Source: Bacteroidota bacterium (lineage in GTDB: Bacteria; Bacteroidota; Bacteroidia; AKYH767-A; OLB10). Taken from it: a DNA stretch of 64,000 nucleotides. The translations under genes and the position numbers were made by a program. How positions within the stretch are numbered: the first letter of the stretch is position 1; the number at the start of each line of letters is the position of its first letter. The notes beneath the pieces are model-generated. The model was not told the DNA's origin. It did not search any database and was given only the letters and a program-made list of their open reading frames with translations. This document shows positions 36,023 through 44,284 of the stretch, piece after piece. The DNA is taken from positions 62,001 to 126,000 of the forward strand of contig JAFDWZ010000015.1 of assembly GCA_018268195.1 (NCBI GenBank), written 5' to 3'.

Positions 36023-37268
36023 CGGGGTTACCAAAATTTTACCGTTTTTTATTTTTATTGTTGTTGTTTTTCCACTACAAGCCGCAGTGGTTAACGTTTC
36101 CAAACAAGATAAAATATCTTCGATAAAACAAGCCATAGCAATTGCACTGCCGGGTGATACTGTCATTATTCATGGCGGAGTTTATAAAGAGAAAAATATA
36201 GTTATCAATAAAAAATTAACCTTGCTGGGAAAAAACAACCCGGTGCTTGACGGTGAAAACAAATACGAAATTCTTACTATAAAAGATGTTGCGGGAGCGG
36301 TAGTCTCTGGAATAACTTTTCAGTTTTCCGGTTTCTCCTCTCTGAAAGATCTTGCCGCAATTAAGGTTATTGACAGTCGGCAGATTCTTATTTCCAATAA
36401 CACCATTCTTAATACACATTTTGCAATATTTATTGCCAGCAGCGACAATTTCAGGATTGAAGGAAATCAAATAAGAGGAACTCCGGGTGATGATGAACAA
36501 TCAACAGGAAATGGAATTCACCTCTGGAAAAACAGTTATGCAACTATTGTAAATAATCGTATAACCGGCCATCGCGATGGTATATATTTTGAGTTTGTAC
36601 AACACTCCACCATCAGCAATAACTATTGCAAAAACAATATTCGATATGGTTTGCATTTTATGTTTTCTAATAATGATGAGTATATAAAAAATACCTTTGA
36701 AGAAAACGGTGCAGGTGTAGCGGTAATGTTTTCGCATCATATACACATGTACAGCAATCATTTTATGAATAATCAAGGGGCTTCAACATATGGCCTTTTG
36801 CTGAAAGAAATTAATGACGGTATTATTAAAGACAATGTTTTTGAACAAAACACTATCGGCATTTATCTCGAAGGAACTAACCGTATTGATGTAATCAACA
36901 ATCAATTTATCCGCAATGGATATGCCCTTCGTATTCAGGCCAGTTGCAACAACAATAATGTTCACAGTAATAATTTTTTTGAAAACACTTTTGATGTAGC
37001 TACTAACGGAAGTTTGGTACTAAATAATTTTAACGGTAACTACTGGGATAAATACGATGGATACGATCTTAAACATGATGGCGTTGGTGATGTGCCGTAT
37101 CGTCCTATAAGCTTATTCAGTATGGTTATTGAAAATATTCCGGTGGCTTCCATATTTTTGAGAAGTTTTGTTGTTTTTCTACTCGATCAGAGCGAAAAAA
37201 TCATACCCAGTATTACACCCGAAAATCTGGTTGATAACACTCCTTTGATGAAACCTGTAAAGATGTGA
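35967..37268 (+). CDS. nosD: NosD periplasmic copper-site maturation protein
   Basis: 433 residues. The start is uncertain: the ATG at 35967 overlaps nosL by 56 bp, while a TTG at 36003 would place translation closer to the signal peptide (LNGVTKILPFFIFIVVVFPLQA). The rest is a right-handed parallel beta-helix built from repeated short turns (for example SNNTIL, VNNRITGHRDGIYF, NNYCKNNIRYGLHF), typical of NosD / CASH-domain proteins. NosD works with the ABC transporter NosFY to mature the CuZ centre of NosZ. It ends in ATGTGA, where the GTG start of nosF overlaps the stop. Confidence 0.93.
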   Translation: MNTEEIFLIGKKLWQHILNGVTKILPFFIFIVVVFPLQAAVVNVSKQDKISSIKQAIAIALPGDTVIIHGGVYKEKNIVINKKLTLLGKNNPVLDGENKYEILTIKDVAGAVVSGITFQFSGFSSLKDLAAIKVIDSRQILISNNTILNTHFAIFIASSDNFRIEGNQIRGTPGDDEQSTGNGIHLWKNSYATIVNNRITGHRDGIYFEFVQHSTISNNYCKNNIRYGLHFMFSNNDEYIKNTFEENGAGVAVMFSHHIHMYSNHFMNNQGASTYGLLLKEINDGIIKDNVFEQNTIGIYLEGTNRIDVINNQFIRNGYALRIQASCNNNNVHSNNFFENTFDVATNGSLVLNNFNGNYWDKYDGYDLKHDGVGDVPYRPISLFSMVIENIPVASIFLRSFVVFLLDQSEKIIPSITPENLVDNTPLMKPVKM

Positions 37269-37978
37269 TAGAAATAAAAAGTATAAATAAACGATTCGGA
37301 AAACTACACGTCCTAAAAGATGTTTCCGTTCAGATAAAAAAAAGTAATTCTGTTGCATTACTTGGTCCTAATGCTTCAGGTAAAACCACCTTTATTAAAT
37401 GTCTGCTAGGTATGTTGATTCCTGACTCGGGTCAGATAGAGATTAACAATCAGTCTATCATGGGCGATTATAAATATCGCAACATGATTGGTTACATGCC
37501 GCAGATAGGCCGCTATCCGCAGAACATGACCATCGAACAAGTTTTCGACATGATTCTTGAAATACGAAAGACATCTTTAAGCGGTGCCGATACAGAGCTG
37601 ATTGATGCATTCGGACTCCGATCATTGTTTTCAAAAAGAATGGGCACGCTCTCCGGAGGAACCACACAAAAAGTAAGTGCCTGTCTGGCATTTTTGTTTT
37701 CACCGGAAATAATCATTCTGGATGAGCCTACTGCAGGACTTGACCCACTATCATCAGAAATACTTAAAGAAAAAATCAAGCAGGAAAGAATAAAAGGGAA
37801 AATTATACTCATCACTTCGCATATACTAAGTGAGTTGGATGAGTTGGTTTCCGAAATAATGTATCTCCGGGAAGGAAGTCTTGTATTTCATTCAAGTATT
37901 GAAGAGCTTCAGAACCGAACCGGTGAAAAGTCTGTTTCAAAAGTAATAACTTCAATTTTAAAAACACCTTATGAATAA
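37265..37978 (+). CDS. nosF: NosF ABC transporter ATPase
   Basis: 237 residues, starting at GTG 37265, which overlaps the nosD TGA (GTGA). Walker A is GPNASGKTT at 34-42, the signature is LSGGTTQKVS, and Walker B is IIILDEPTAGLDP. It energises the NosFY transporter, thought to export a sulfur-containing compound or otherwise assist CuZ assembly together with NosD. It overlaps nosY by 8 bp. Confidence 0.95.
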   Translation: MIEIKSINKRFGKLHVLKDVSVQIKKSNSVALLGPNASGKTTFIKCLLGMLIPDSGQIEINNQSIMGDYKYRNMIGYMPQIGRYPQNMTIEQVFDMILEIRKTSLSGADTELIDAFGLRSLFSKRMGTLSGGTTQKVSACLAFLFSPEIIILDEPTAGLDPLSSEILKEKIKQERIKGKIILITSHILSELDELVSEIMYLREGSLVFHSSIEELQNRTGEKSVSKVITSILKTPYE

Positions 37979-38738
37979 GATTGTCAAATACGTTATGATT
38001 GATATTCTGAAAAGTAAGGTGGTATTAACCTATCTTCTTTTCTTGATTATCATCTGTTTCAGCATTTTTAATCTGGACGATAACACTACCAAAGGAATAT
38101 TAAGCTTACTCAACATCATTCTGTTTATCGTACCGCTGATAAGTTTAATCTACAGTACTATTTATATTTTCAACTCGGGTGAGTTTATTGAGTTACTGGT
38201 AGCACAACCCATATCCCGAAAAAAATTAATTACCAGTATTTACGCTGCTGTTTCATTATCATTAGTAACAGCATTTATTTTGGGAACAGGGATTCCTATC
38301 TTAATTTACTCTCCTGATAAAACAGGTTTTCTGTTTATCATTACCGGAGCACTTCTAACCTTAATATTTACTTCGTTGGCATTTTTAGGTTCGGTAATCA
38401 CGCGTGACAAAGCCAAAGGAATAGGTATGGCTATTTTTATTTGGTTGTTTTTTTCCATTCTCTACGATGGAATTTTACTCTTAATCATGTTTCAGTTTAA
38501 TGATTATCCTATAGAAAAATTACTGATGGTGCTTAGTTCCTTTAATCCTGTTGATATTTCAAGAATCCTGATTCTTATTCACACGGATTACTCAGCACTG
38601 ATGGGTTATAGCGGTGCTTTATTTAAAGAGTTCCTTGGATCACAAAAGGGTTCGGTGGTTATTTTTATTATTCTGATTGCTTGGGTTATAATTCCGGCTA
38701 TTGCTGCTATACGTAAATTTATACGTAAAGATTTTTAG
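37971..38738 (+). CDS. nosY: NosY ABC transporter permease
   Basis: 255 residues with about six membrane helices (for example 15-34, 42-67, 91-112, 118-140, 148-172, 230-247), as in NosY and other ABC-2 type permeases. FIFNSGEFIELLVAQPISRKK matches the amphipathic elbow region of the family. Paired with NosF. It is the last gene of the operon and is convergent with an outer-membrane protein gene; no terminator was seen in the 16-bp gap. Confidence 0.94.
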   Translation: MNKIVKYVMIDILKSKVVLTYLLFLIIICFSIFNLDDNTTKGILSLLNIILFIVPLISLIYSTIYIFNSGEFIELLVAQPISRKKLITSIYAAVSLSLVTAFILGTGIPILIYSPDKTGFLFIITGALLTLIFTSLAFLGSVITRDKAKGIGMAIFIWLFFSILYDGILLLIMFQFNDYPIEKLLMVLSSFNPVDISRILILIHTDYSALMGYSGALFKEFLGSQKGSVVIFIILIAWVIIPAIAAIRKFIRKDF

Positions 38739-38754
38739 TCTCCTTGAAATAAAA

Positions 38755-39459
38755 TCAAAAACTGACTATCAGACCGCCAACCACATCTATGTGTGCCAAC
38801 CCCTGCGTTTGATTATCGTTTAAAGTTATTCTGGTTTTCACTCCGTTTTCCGTTTGGTCATACTCTGACAAAGAGCCCATGATATAATCAAACCCTAATG
38901 TTACTGCTATATTTCTGGTGAGCGACAGTGCATAACCTGCCGATAGATTAATACCCGCAGTATATCCTTTTATTAGAACTTTATTATCAGCAATTCTTGC
39001 ATCATCTCTGTAACTTATAAAAGCCAGGCCTCCGTCAAACATAAAGTATCCGGTTTGTGAGCGGTTGAAAACTCTACCGCTGAAAGTAGCTGCAAAAGAA
39101 TTTATGGCAATATCATCAGACAATACTCCGTAATAATTATGGCCGTTATATTCCATATACAAGTTGTTAAACTGTACTTCTGATAAATGAGAATTGAATT
39201 TTAATCCTACTCCGAATTTCTTTTTGAAATAATACTTACCGGCAATTGAATAACTCTTTCCACTTTTTAAGTCTTTGATATAGGCTTTCTCCAATGGAGT
39301 AGCAGCCGGATCGGTCTGTGCCACACGCCAACTCAAACCACCCATCATTGATATACTGAATTTATTTACCTTTCTTACTGAATCTATAGGTGCGCTGCGT
39401 TTTTGTGCACTTACATTAATAACTCCAAAAAATAAAATAAAGAGAATTAGTTTTTTCAT
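38755..39459 (-). CDS. Outer-membrane beta-barrel protein
   Basis: 234 residues with a signal peptide (about 1-18, KLILFILFFGVINVSA). The mature part shows alternating hydrophobic strands with aromatic girdles (KYYFKKKFGVGLKF, GINLSAGYALSL) and ends in GGLIVSF with a terminal aromatic, as is usual for beta-barrels recognised by Bam. Probably a small 8-10 stranded barrel. No enzymatic motif. It follows rpiB on the same strand after 10 bp and may be co-transcribed with it. Confidence 0.8.
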   Translation of the reverse strand: MKKLILFILFFGVINVSAQKRSAPIDSVRKVNKFSISMMGGLSWRVAQTDPAATPLEKAYIKDLKSGKSYSIAGKYYFKKKFGVGLKFNSHLSEVQFNNLYMEYNGHNYYGVLSDDIAINSFAATFSGRVFNRSQTGYFMFDGGLAFISYRDDARIADNKVLIKGYTAGINLSAGYALSLTRNIAVTLGFDYIMGSLSEYDQTENGVKTRITLNDNQTQGLAHIDVVGGLIVSF

Positions 39460-39469
39460 ATCAGGCTTT

Positions 39470-39898
39470 TTAACAGTCTATTTTATCTACTCGTCTTTGA
39501 TGTCTTCCTCCTTCAAAAACAAATTCAAAAAAACGTTCAACTATTTCAAATGCCGTTTTATCATCTACAAATCTTGCAGGAATACACAGGATATTGGCAT
39601 TGTTATGCTGACGTGCCAGCTCAGCAATTTCAGGAGTCCAGCAAAGTGCTGCACGTATTCCATGATGTTTGTTGGCGGCCATTGCAACACCATTGCCACT
39701 TCCGCATAGCAATATTCCCTTTTCAAACTCACCCGACTCTACAGATAGTGCAACTTGATGAGCATAATCGGGATAGTCAACCGAATCGGCACTAAAGGTG
39801 CCTTTATCAGTAAATTCATAACGTGCTGAAAAGGCTTTTTTTATCTTTTCTTTCATTTCGTAACCGGCATGGTCACTTCCTATTACTATCTTTTGCAT
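39470..39898 (-). CDS. rpiB: Ribose-5-phosphate isomerase B
   Basis: 142 residues. The start KIVIGSDHAGYEMKEKI and the loop LLCGSGNGVAMAANK (active-site C65) are diagnostic, as is HNNANILCIPARF. It interconverts ribose-5-phosphate and ribulose-5-phosphate in the pentose phosphate path in the cytoplasm. It is followed by a beta-barrel gene after 10 bp and preceded by the long AT-rich gap shared with nadA. Confidence 0.95.
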   Translation of the reverse strand: MQKIVIGSDHAGYEMKEKIKKAFSARYEFTDKGTFSADSVDYPDYAHQVALSVESGEFEKGILLCGSGNGVAMAANKHHGIRAALCWTPEIAELARQHNNANILCIPARFVDDKTAFEIVERFFEFVFEGGRHQRRVDKIDC

Positions 39899-40381
39899 TT
39901 GATTTTATGTTATGAACCTATATTAACATCATAATTTTTATTACCTGATTTTTAATGCTTTAATTCTGTGTAAAATTAACAACTATCTTGTTCATATTTA
40001 TATTTTCTGTTGAAACAAATTCATTTTTTTTAATTGCTTTGTTCATTCCCTTATACACATATATTCTTTTTGCCCTTTTCAAAATTTTAAGCATCCCTAT
40101 TTTTAACGAACTTTGCACCTTTTAATTCACTATATCGCTGCAATTATTAACCTGTTTTTACAAACATTATCAGTTATTAACCGTTGTTAATATAAATTTC
40201 TATATCTTTAAAAATCATTTCTTTAAAGATTTATAAAAAGTACATAAACTGTTAATCAACTACTAATAACGTTGAAAACAAGATAACACTTTAAAAGTTA
40301 TACAGCTTATTAACCGCATAATAACATATAATCTTTATTTAAATATTAAATATATTATTTATTCTATTGTCAATTAAAATC
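39899..40381. other. AT-rich intergenic region with DnaA-box-like motifs
   Basis: About 480 bp without a gene and strikingly AT-rich. It contains a DnaA-box-like TTATACACA (40051-40059), a weaker TTATACAGC (40298-40306), three copies of TTATTAACC (40144, 40174, 40307) and an inverted repeat TATTAAC-CGTT-GTTAATA (40175-40192). These could be an origin of replication or binding sites controlling nadA. The clearer signs of an origin (dnaA, dnaN or a switch in gene strand) are absent here. Confidence 0.4.
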
Positions 40382-41380
40382 ATGAATTCAGAATCAACCA
40401 CGCTGATTAAAAAATATGGATATTTGCCTGAAGAGGTATCGCCAACAATGGACTTATTTGCAGAAATAGAAAAGTTAAAAAAAGAAAAGAATGCTGTTCT
40501 TCTCGCTCACTATTATCAGGATTCAGACATACAAGATGTTGCTGATTTTATTGGTGATAGCCTTGCATTGGCACAGAAAGCTGAAAAAACTGATGCTGAC
40601 ATGATTGTGTTTGCAGGAGTTCATTTCATGGCGGAAACAGCAAAACTTTTAAACCCAACAAAGAAAGTTGTTATTCCTGATTTGAATGCAGGATGTTCAC
40701 TGGCTGACAGTTGTTCGCCCAAGGCATTTAAAGAGTTCATAGCGCAGTATCCCGATCATATTGTAATTTCCTACATCAATTGTTCGGCAGAAATAAAAGC
40801 CCTGAGTGATATTATCTGCACATCCAGCAATGTGGCTAAAATTATAGAAACATTACCTCCCGATCAGAAAATAATTTTTGCTCCTGACAAAAATTTGGGT
40901 GCATACATCATTAAAAAAACCGGAAGACAAATGGTGTTGTGGAATGGCAGTTGTATTGTTCATGAAATTTTTTCAGAACAAAAAATTGTGAAGCTAAAGG
41001 AACAACATCCCAAAGCGCTTGTGATAGCACATCCCGAATGTGAAGAACAGGTGCTGTTGCATGCTGATTTTATTGGCTCTACAACAGGCTTGCTTAAATA
41101 TACCCAAACCAATGCTGCAAAAGAATTTATTGTAGCAACAGAAACAGGAATATTATATCAGATGCAGAAAGCATCGCCTGATAAAACTTTTATTCCCGCA
41201 CCACCTGATAATAATTGTGCATGTAATGATTGTCCATACATGAAACTAAACACGCTTGAAAAAGTGTACCTGTGTATGAAAAACGAAGTTCCTGAAGTAA
41301 CTATTCCCGAACACTTACGAGAAGATGCACTTAAACCACTGAAACGAATGCTTGAAATATCGGCTAAATATGGGCTATAA
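40382..41380 (+). CDS. nadA: Quinolinate synthase NadA
   Basis: 332 residues from the ATG at 40382; a TTG 15 bp upstream is possible but less likely. It has the family segments [20 protein letters not shown] and [11 protein letters not shown], and the cysteines for its [4Fe-4S] cluster lie in [16 protein letters not shown] and the C-terminal [11 protein letters not shown]. It condenses iminoaspartate with dihydroxyacetone phosphate to quinolinate in NAD synthesis. nadB and nadC are not adjacent. Together with the 3-hydroxyanthranilate dioxygenase at 13.4 kb, two routes to quinolinate are hinted at. Confidence 0.96.
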   Translation: MNSESTTLIKKYGYLPEEVSPTMDLFAEIEKLKKEKNAVLLAHYYQDSDIQDVADFIGDSLALAQKAEKTDADMIVFAGVHFMAETAKLLNPTKKVVIPDLNAGCSLADSCSPKAFKEFIAQYPDHIVISYINCSAEIKALSDIICTSSNVAKIIETLPPDQKIIFAPDKNLGAYIIKKTGRQMVLWNGSCIVHEIFSEQKIVKLKEQHPKALVIAHPECEEQVLLHADFIGSTTGLLKYTQTNAAKEFIVATETGILYQMQKASPDKTFIPAPPDNNCACNDCPYMKLNTLEKVYLCMKNEVPEVTIPEHLREDALKPLKRMLEISAKYGL

Positions 41381-42878
41381 AAGCTCCTTTATAATTCTTT
41401 TTTTATTTTTTCAATTATCCGGTTTTAGTCAGACTGATACTACAGCTACAAATGGATATAAGATATTTTATTATCCAAACGGAAAGAAAAGCAGCGAAGG
41501 AAATTTTGATAACGGAAAGCCTGAAGGTGTATGGAAATCATATTACGAAAATGAAAAACTGAAATCAGAAGGTGAACGAAAAAATAATCAGCCGGAAGGA
41601 TTATGGAAATTTTATTCCGATGCAGGAACACTAACATCTGAATTTAATTATACAAGCGGTAAGAAGAATGGTGTGCAAAGAACCTATTATTCCAATGGCA
41701 ATATTAAGTCAGAAGAAAACCTGACGGATAATGTGCGCAATGGATGGTATAAGGAATTTGGTGAAAGCGGAAAAGTTATTTCAGAAACACCCTTTAAAAA
41801 TGGAGTGGAAGAAGGTGTTGCAAAGGAATATGCCGAAGATGGAAGAATAGTTACCATTACCCGTTACAGTGAAGGTTATGTAAAAAATGTGGAACACCTG
41901 AACCGCATTGATAAGTTCGGTTTAAAGCAGGGAGTATGGAAAACATTTTATCCGAATGAAAAAATTAAAACAGAAGCAGAATATCTGGATGATAAATTGA
42001 ATGGTTTTTACAGGGAATACTCTGAAAACGGAACTCTTACTAAAAATGAAAAATATAAAAACGGTGAACCCGTAATTGAAAAAGAAAATACTTCGAAACT
42101 TGAGTTAGAGAGAAATTTTCATCCGAATGGAAAACTTAAATCCATTGTAAATGTGATAGACGGAAAAAAAGAAGGAACAGAAAAAATATTTGATGAACAG
42201 GGTAAAATCATTTCTGCTAAACTTTATAAGGATGATAAAATTTCCGGTGAAGGAATGGTTGACGAGAACAATCAAAAACAGGGATGGTGGAAATATTTTT
42301 ATGATGATGGGAGCATACGAGGTGAAGGAGCTTACAAAGACGGAAAGAAAGAAGGACCATGGAAATATTTCTTTCAGAACAACAGTGTGCAGCAGACAGG
42401 AGATTATGTAAACGGATTGCCACAGGGAGAGTGGAAATGGTTCTTTAAAGACGGAAGCCTACGCAGAGATGAAACTTACGACAAAGGGAAAGAAAATGGT
42501 ATTTCAAAGGAATATAACGATTCACTCAAACTAATAGCTACAGGCAATTATATAGAAGGCAACAAAGAGGGATTGTGGAAATACGACAATGGTGAATATA
42601 TTGCAGAAGGAGAATATCGCGATGGAAAAAAATTTGGAATGTGGCATCAGACTTACAGAAACGGCAAACCTGCTTTTTCGGGAAAATATAATGATGGGCT
42701 TGAAGAGGGTGAACACCTTTACTATAATGAAAATGGGAAGTTGAGAGAATCCAGAAACTATCAGCATGGCTTGCGCAACGGACTATGGAAAACGTATGAT
42801 GATAATGGCAATCTGATATTAAGCGTTCAGTACAATGCGGACAGAGAAACCAGGATTGACAACATCAGAGTAAACTAA
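41370..42878 (+). CDS. Exported MORN-repeat (YwqK-like) protein
   Basis: 502 residues from the ATG at 41370, which lies inside the nadA end (11-bp overlap). It starts with a signal peptide ([17 protein letters not shown]). The rest is about 17-18 repeats of some 23 residues with the pattern Y-x-x-N/D-G-x-L/I-x-x-E-G-x-Y-x-x-G-x-x-x-G-x-W-K, i.e. the toxin-antitoxin YwqK / MORN_2 type. Such repeats form beta-hairpin sheets that bind partners at surfaces; no enzyme motif is seen. The overlap with nadA suggests operon coupling with nadA and nadD, but no functional link is known. Confidence 0.85.
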   Translation: MGYKSSFIILFLFFQLSGFSQTDTTATNGYKIFYYPNGKKSSEGNFDNGKPEGVWKSYYENEKLKSEGERKNNQPEGLWKFYSDAGTLTSEFNYTSGKKNGVQRTYYSNGNIKSEENLTDNVRNGWYKEFGESGKVISETPFKNGVEEGVAKEYAEDGRIVTITRYSEGYVKNVEHLNRIDKFGLKQGVWKTFYPNEKIKTEAEYLDDKLNGFYREYSENGTLTKNEKYKNGEPVIEKENTSKLELERNFHPNGKLKSIVNVIDGKKEGTEKIFDEQGKIISAKLYKDDKISGEGMVDENNQKQGWWKYFYDDGSIRGEGAYKDGKKEGPWKYFFQNNSVQQTGDYVNGLPQGEWKWFFKDGSLRRDETYDKGKENGISKEYNDSLKLIATGNYIEGNKEGLWKYDNGEYIAEGEYRDGKKFGMWHQTYRNGKPAFSGKYNDGLEEGEHLYYNENGKLRESRNYQHGLRNGLWKTYDDNGNLILSVQYNADRETRIDNIRVN

Positions 42879-42881
42879 GAG

Positions 42882-43457
42882 ATGAAAGTAGGTTTGTTTT
42901 TTGGCTCCTTTAATCCTGTGCATAACGGCCACATGATTATTGCAAATTATTTTGCTGAATTTTCAGACCTGGGACAAGTGTGGTTTGTTGTTTCGCCACA
43001 CAACCCGCTGAAAGCTGCCGGTAGTTTATTAAACGATTATCAGCGATTGCAGTTGGTAGAAATGGCTATTGGCGACTATCGCAAAATAAGATTGTCGAAA
43101 ATAGAATTTGGTCTCCCGAAACCTTCTTACACCATTAACACACTTGCCCACCTTCAGGAAAAATTTCCTAAACATGAATTTGTTTTAATCATGGGAAGTG
43201 ATAATCTGCACACATTTCATAAGTGGAAAAACTATGAGCAGATTCTGCAATATTATTCTATATATGTTTATCCGCGACCGGGGTATGACGGAGGCGATTT
43301 TAAAAATCATCCTAAGATAAAATTTATTGACGCACCGTTGATGGAAATATCATCTACGTTTATTCGCAATGCCATTAAATCAAAAAAAGATGTGAGGTTT
43401 ATGATGCCTGAAAAAGTTGCGGATTATATTGATGAAATGAATTTTTACAGAAAGTAA
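42882..43457 (+). CDS. nadD: Nicotinate-nucleotide adenylyltransferase NadD
   Basis: 191 residues. The nucleotidyl-transferase motif GSFNPVHNGHM (about 9-19) and the C-terminal ISSTFIRNAI (SSTxIR type) are present. NadD adenylates nicotinate mononucleotide in NAD synthesis. It is 4 bp after the MORN gene, so nadA, the MORN gene and nadD form a likely operon. Convergent with the methyltransferase at 43482. Confidence 0.95.
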   Translation: MKVGLFFGSFNPVHNGHMIIANYFAEFSDLGQVWFVVSPHNPLKAAGSLLNDYQRLQLVEMAIGDYRKIRLSKIEFGLPKPSYTINTLAHLQEKFPKHEFVLIMGSDNLHTFHKWKNYEQILQYYSIYVYPRPGYDGGDFKNHPKIKFIDAPLMEISSTFIRNAIKSKKDVRFMMPEKVADYIDEMNFYRK

Positions 43458-43481
43458 TGAGAGAAGGAAAACGGAGCTTGT

Positions 43482-44255
43482 TTAAAGCGCCTTCGTTGCT
43501 TCAACAATAAGTCCGGGTCTGTTTTCCAATGGTTCTATATTTGGCATAGCACCTTTATATCTTTCCACCTGAGTTATATTTTTAAATCCCGCCTTTTCAA
43601 GTAATGTTTTCATGTCGTCAAAATCGTACATAAAACGATGATGACTAAAGGGGTCGGTCAGGTCCACATACGGTTCGGTTAATAAATATCGAGCAGCTGA
43701 CGAATCACCGTTATCATAATCTTTAGTGGCTTGCTTTAACTTATTTACATCACTTTCCAAGCTTGGCACTACAATGTGTATCATTCCTCCCGACTTGAGC
43801 ACCCGATAGGATTCTATTGCCATAAACAATGCGGTATTGTATGACAAGTGTTCAAAAAAGTGACTAGTGAAAACATTTGAAACGACTCCATTTTTATATG
43901 GAATACCATAAAACAAATTGTGATGTAAAATGCGGGACGACCTTACTTTCTTATAGAAATCTTTAAAAGAAGTTTTTTTACTTCGGCTCGAAAGAGGATA
44001 AACCATACGTAATAAAAATGCAGGCATATTCAGAAATAAAATAGTGATACCTCCACTAATACCTATCCAACCCTGTGGTGAAGTGGTGCTGCTTCCTAAG
44101 TTTATTCCAAAATATTTTTTATCATCAAAAGGTAATCGTCTGTTTTTCTTTAAAAGTAATATAAAGGAGTTTAAGGTATCTGTCATCAGGAATTTAAAAA
44201 AAACCGACATGATTTTTTTTGCTCCTCTCCGTTCAACAATTTTAATTTTTTCCAT
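43482..44255 (-). CDS. SAM-dependent methyltransferase-like protein
   Basis: 257 residues. The start of the SAM fold reads INLGSSTTSPQGWIGISGG, where related proteins have NLGCGxxxxxGWxNxD, so motif I is altered; HFFEHLSYNTALFMAIESYRV and VLKSGGMIHIVVPSLE fit the Methyltransf_11 region. A C-terminal segment HHRFMYDFDDMKTLLEKAGF is common in sugar- or lipid-acting methyltransferases. Substrate unknown. Monocistronic, on the minus strand, 29 bp from rnr. Confidence 0.72.
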   Translation of the reverse strand: MEKIKIVERRGAKKIMSVFFKFLMTDTLNSFILLLKKNRRLPFDDKKYFGINLGSSTTSPQGWIGISGGITILFLNMPAFLLRMVYPLSSRSKKTSFKDFYKKVRSSRILHHNLFYGIPYKNGVVSNVFTSHFFEHLSYNTALFMAIESYRVLKSGGMIHIVVPSLESDVNKLKQATKDYDNGDSSAARYLLTEPYVDLTDPFSHHRFMYDFDDMKTLLEKAGFKNITQVERYKGAMPNIEPLENRPGLIVEATKAL

Positions 44256-44284
44256 ATCGGCAAAATTATAGATTCTAATGATTC

